From NCBI GenBank assembly GCA_963736715.1, contig CAVTQA010000016.1, positions 62,001 to 126,000 of the forward strand: 64,000 nt of DNA, given 5' to 3'. Each line of letters opens with the position of its first letter. The first letter of the stretch is position 1. This document shows positions 61,397 to 64,000 of the stretch, piece after piece. The stretch is from AP-15 sp963736715. GTDB taxonomy: Bacteria > Pseudomonadota > Alphaproteobacteria > ATCC43930 > CGMCC-115725. Under the pieces are notes generated by a model, which saw only the letters and a program-made list of their open reading frames with translations, searched no databases and had not been told where the DNA came from. The position numbers and the translations under genes were made by a program.

Positions 61397-63101
61397 ATGG
61401 AAAGAGATCTGCTCGCGCTCGCGCTGTCCGGTGCGTTCTTCGGCGCGCTGTGGGCGGGCGGCCCCGCTCTGGCTAAGAAGCCGGGTGGCGTCCTCAAGGT
61501 TTATTTCTTCGACAGCCCGGCGAGCATGTCGATCCATGAGGAAGCGACGATCGCAGCCGAGGGCCCGATGATTGGCGTTGTCAACAATCTTGTCATGTAC
61601 AAACAGGACGTGCCGCAAAGCGGGTTCCAGTCGATCGTGCGCGATCTTGCGACCGATCTCGACCGTATTGCCGATGATGGGGGTGTTCAACAACCTGGTC
61701 GTCTATGACCAGAAGGTGAAGCAGAACACCCTGCAGTCGATCGTGCCCGACCTCGCGACGAGCTGGGAAACCAGCGAAGACGGAACCCCGCTGACCTTCA
61801 AATTGCGCGACGGCGTCAAATGGCATGACGGGAAGGCCTTCTCAGCGAAGGATGTGGTTTGCACCTGGGACCTGCTGCTCGGCAAGGGTCAGGATAAGCT
61901 GCGCACCAATCCGCGCAAGACTTGGTACCAAAATGTCGAGGAGGTGAGCGCCAATGGCGAGGGTGAAGCGGTATTTCATTTAAAGCGGCCGCAGCCGTCG
62001 CTTATCGCGTTGCTCGCTTCCGGCTACTCGCCGGTCTATCCCTGCCACGTGTCACCGCGCGACATGCGCAGTCATCCGATTGGCACGGGTCCCTTCAATT
62101 CACCGAATTCAAACCCAACGAGCGGATCACCGTCACGCGCAACCCCGAATACTGCAAGAAAGGGCGGCCTTATCTCGACGGGATCGAATACACGATCATA
62201 CCGAACCGCTCGACGGCGCTGCTGGCCTTCGAAGCCGGCAAGTTCGACCTGACGTTTCCTGATGAGGTGACGATACCATTGCTCAAGGAGGTCAAGAGCC
62301 AAGCGCCCGAGGCGATCTGCGAGGTGCGCCCAACCAACGTCAGCATCAATCTGATCGTCAATCGTGACAAAACCGCCCTTTGACAACCCGGATATCCGCC
62401 GGGCACTGGTGCTCGCCCTCGACCGCAAGAGCTTCGTCGATATTCTGCTCGAGGGGCAGGGCGGTATCGGCGGCGCAATGCTGCCGCCCTCCGCCGGGGT
62501 CTGGGGAATGCCGTCGGATTTCCTCAAAACCGTGGTCGGTTACGATCCCGATGTCGAAAAGAACCGCGTAGAAGCGCGACACGTCATGGAAAAACTCGGC
62601 TACGGACCCGATAAACGGCTCAACATCAAGATCGCGACCCGCAACATCGCAGTGTATCGCGATCCGGCGGTAATCCTGATCGACCAACTGAAGTCGATTT
62701 ATATCGACGGCGAACTCGATACGGTCGAGACGGCGAACTGGTTTCCCAAAGTAGCTCGCAAGGACTATCAGATCGGGCTCAATGTGACGGGCAGCGGAGT
62801 CGACAACCCCGACCAGCAATTCTACGAGAACTACTCTTGCGGCTCCGAGCGGAACTACACCGGTTACTGTAATCCCGAGCTGCAGAAGCTGTTCGACCGA
62901 CAATCCGCCGAGGCCGATCAGCAAAAGCGCAAGGCGCTGGTTTGGGACATCGACAAGCAGCTGCAGGAGGATGTTGCGCGCCCGATCATCTACCACAACC
63001 GCGGCGGGACCTGCTGGCAGCCGCAGCTGAAGGGGCTCACCCTGATGGTCAACAGCATCTTTAACGGCAACCGGTTCGAGGACATCTGGCTCGACAAATA
63101 A
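61397..63101 (+). pseudogene. Family-5 ABC solute-binding protein (peptide/nickel type), rearranged
   Basis: From ATG 61397 a signal peptide (LALALSGAFFGALWAGGPALA) leads to SIHEEATIAAEGPMIGVVNN. A second, divergent version of the same segment (PMMGVFNNLVVYDQKV) starts 106 nt later in another frame. The gene goes on with LTFKLRDGVKWHDGKAFSAK, shifts near 62096 (to FKPNERITVTRNPEYCKKG) and again near 62360 in a run of four A (to PPFDNPDIRRALVLALDRKS), ending GNRFEDIWLDK. It would have imported peptides or similar with the permease downstream. As sequenced it cannot make a full protein. Confidence 0.85.
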
Positions 63102-63267
63102 CCGCATCTGCGGTCCCGTCGGTTGTCTCCCCTCGGGGGAATCGTGCGCTGTCCTACCAATCCTTTCCGGTCACGCAGACGCGATCGACGGCGTCGATCA
63201 AGGCGTGCTATCGTCCGGCCGGGTGCCTCGCGGGTGACCCCCCATCCGCAGGTCAGGGAGGAGAACC

Positions 63268-64000
63268 GTGGGATCCTATCTGGTGCAGCGCTTCGGCCTG
63301 ATGCTCCTGACTTTGTTCGGGATCTCGGTGATCATCTTTGTGATGCTGCGCCTGGCGCCGGGCAACATCGCGGATATCCTCTTCGACGCAGCGGGCTTCG
63401 TCGATCCCGCCGAAAAGACGCAGATCATGAAGGATCTGGGCCTCGATAAGCCGCTGCCCGTGCAATATGCGCAGTGGATCGGCGGGCTGCTGCAGGGTGA
63501 CCTTGGTTACTCCTACGTGTCGGATCGGCCGGCGATTAACGAGATCCTGCCGCGCATCCCGATTACCGCCAAGGTCGCTGGCCTTGCCTTGTCGTTTGCG
63601 GTGCTGATCGGCGTGCCGCTCGGCGTCATCAGCGCCGTCAAGCAAAATACCCGCCTCGACTACTTCCTGCGCGTGATCAGCCTCTCCGGTCTGTCGATGC
63701 CGGCATTCTGGCTGGGCTTGCTGGTCCTGATGTTTTTCGTCAGCTATTTCGGCACGATCCCGATCTACACCGACGCGCCCCAATCCTTTTGGGCAGCGCT
63801 CGGGATGTACAGCATCCCGGCGGCCGTCGTCGGCTTTCGCAGCTCGGCGTTGATGACGCGGCTGACACGCTCGTCGATGCTGGAGGTGCTGCGGCAGGAC
63901 TATATCCGCACCGCCCGCTCCAAAGGGGCGTCCGAGAACGTCGTCAACTACCATCATGCGCTCAAGAACGCGGTTCTGCCGGTCGTCACCGTCATCGGCA
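63268..64000 (+). CDS. ABC transporter permease, DppB/OppB type (3' end outside window)
   Basis: 244 codons from GTG 63268 with GGAGGAG upstream (63257-63263). It has the N-terminal helix of these permeases (LVQRFGLMLLTLFGISVIIF), LRLAPGN, then GDLGYSYVSDRPAINEILPR, and the inner-membrane permease domain with SMLEVLRQDYIRTARSKGAS, the EAA loop. It runs open off the window. It is downstream of the rearranged binding-protein gene; a DppC-like permease and ATPases would be expected beyond 64 kb. Confidence 0.92.
   Translation, partial: MGSYLVQRFGLMLLTLFGISVIIFVMLRLAPGNIADILFDAAGFVDPAEKTQIMKDLGLDKPLPVQYAQWIGGLLQGDLGYSYVSDRPAINEILPRIPITAKVAGLALSFAVLIGVPLGVISAVKQNTRLDYFLRVISLSGLSMPAFWLGLLVLMFFVSYFGTIPIYTDAPQSFWAALGMYSIPAAVVGFRSSALMTRLTRSSMLEVLRQDYIRTARSKGASENVVNYHHALKNAVLPVVTVIG

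Noticed and set aside
1..64000. tRNA, rRNA or CRISPR array
   Set aside because: Read-through by eye gave no tRNA-like T-arm/anticodon sets, no rRNA signature and no regularly spaced direct repeats of 20-40 bp. A tRNAscan or Infernal run would settle small RNAs.

Overview
The window is high-GC, densely packed DNA from an alphaproteobacterium. I infer a soil or environmental Rhodospirillales/Hyphomicrobiales-type organism from gene content: a two-domain dCTP-deaminase-like protein, DUF1127, a csp-infA-DEAD helicase cluster, short GC-rich palindromic repeats, and Rieske, LigB, LLM and COG2159 amidohydrolase catabolic genes. Taxonomy below class level is a guess. No rRNA, tRNA or CRISPR array was seen.

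Layout. 1-7.8 kb: type II secretion operon gspM(end)-C/N-D-E-F-G-H-I, with a gspJ-like pseudopilin gene facing it on the minus strand. 7.9-13.1 kb: glutamine-dependent amidotransferase (asnB-like), DUF1328 membrane peptide, XRE regulator, alpha/beta hydrolase, EAL protein and an M20 peptidase relic. 13.3-15.9 kb: LigB-type extradiol dioxygenase plus Rieske oxygenase. 15.9-25.1 kb: hemC, an anion transporter, a UvrD-type helicase, broken prmA, DUF1127, aminopeptidase P and a dCTP-deaminase-like gene. 25.1-28.8 kb: a secreted protein followed by a badly decayed WD40-caspase gene. 29.0-33.4 kb (minus): fabI, a heme-binding DUF3365 protein, a histidine kinase split by one frameshift, and a NUDIX gene, overlapping or nearly so. 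33.5-43.8 kb: YihY, pdxH, CDF transporter, SDR, orphan ABC binding protein, DUF4189, NIPSNAP, msrB, parE and a ketopantoate-reductase-like gene. 44.0-46.8 kb: cold-shock protein, infA, DEAD helicase, Lrp-like domain and Rieske ferredoxin. 46.8-52.0 kb: iron alcohol dehydrogenase, tusA, broken ferritin-like and metallo-hydrolase genes, a class III cyclase, and an LLM gene with an in-frame amber codon. 52.2-57.7 kb: a capsule-type polysaccharide export operon (TPR-permease fusion, ATPase, KpsE-like protein, glycosyltransferase) behind an AT-rich regulatory region. 57.8-64 kb: tandem amidohydrolases, an IS remnant with perfect inverted repeats, a rearranged family-5 binding protein gene and a DppB-type permease running off the end.

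Two themes stand out. First, about ten genes carry frameshifts, internal deletions or stops. Some sit in homopolymers and could be sequence errors, but large deletions and a 106-nt partial repeat show real decay as well. Second, three arrangements deserve experiments: a terminator hairpin between csp and infA that leaves no room for a separate infA promoter; 11-bp-phased GACG repeats upstream of the capsule operon; and coupling of fabI to a periplasmic heme-binding protein and its sensor kinase.
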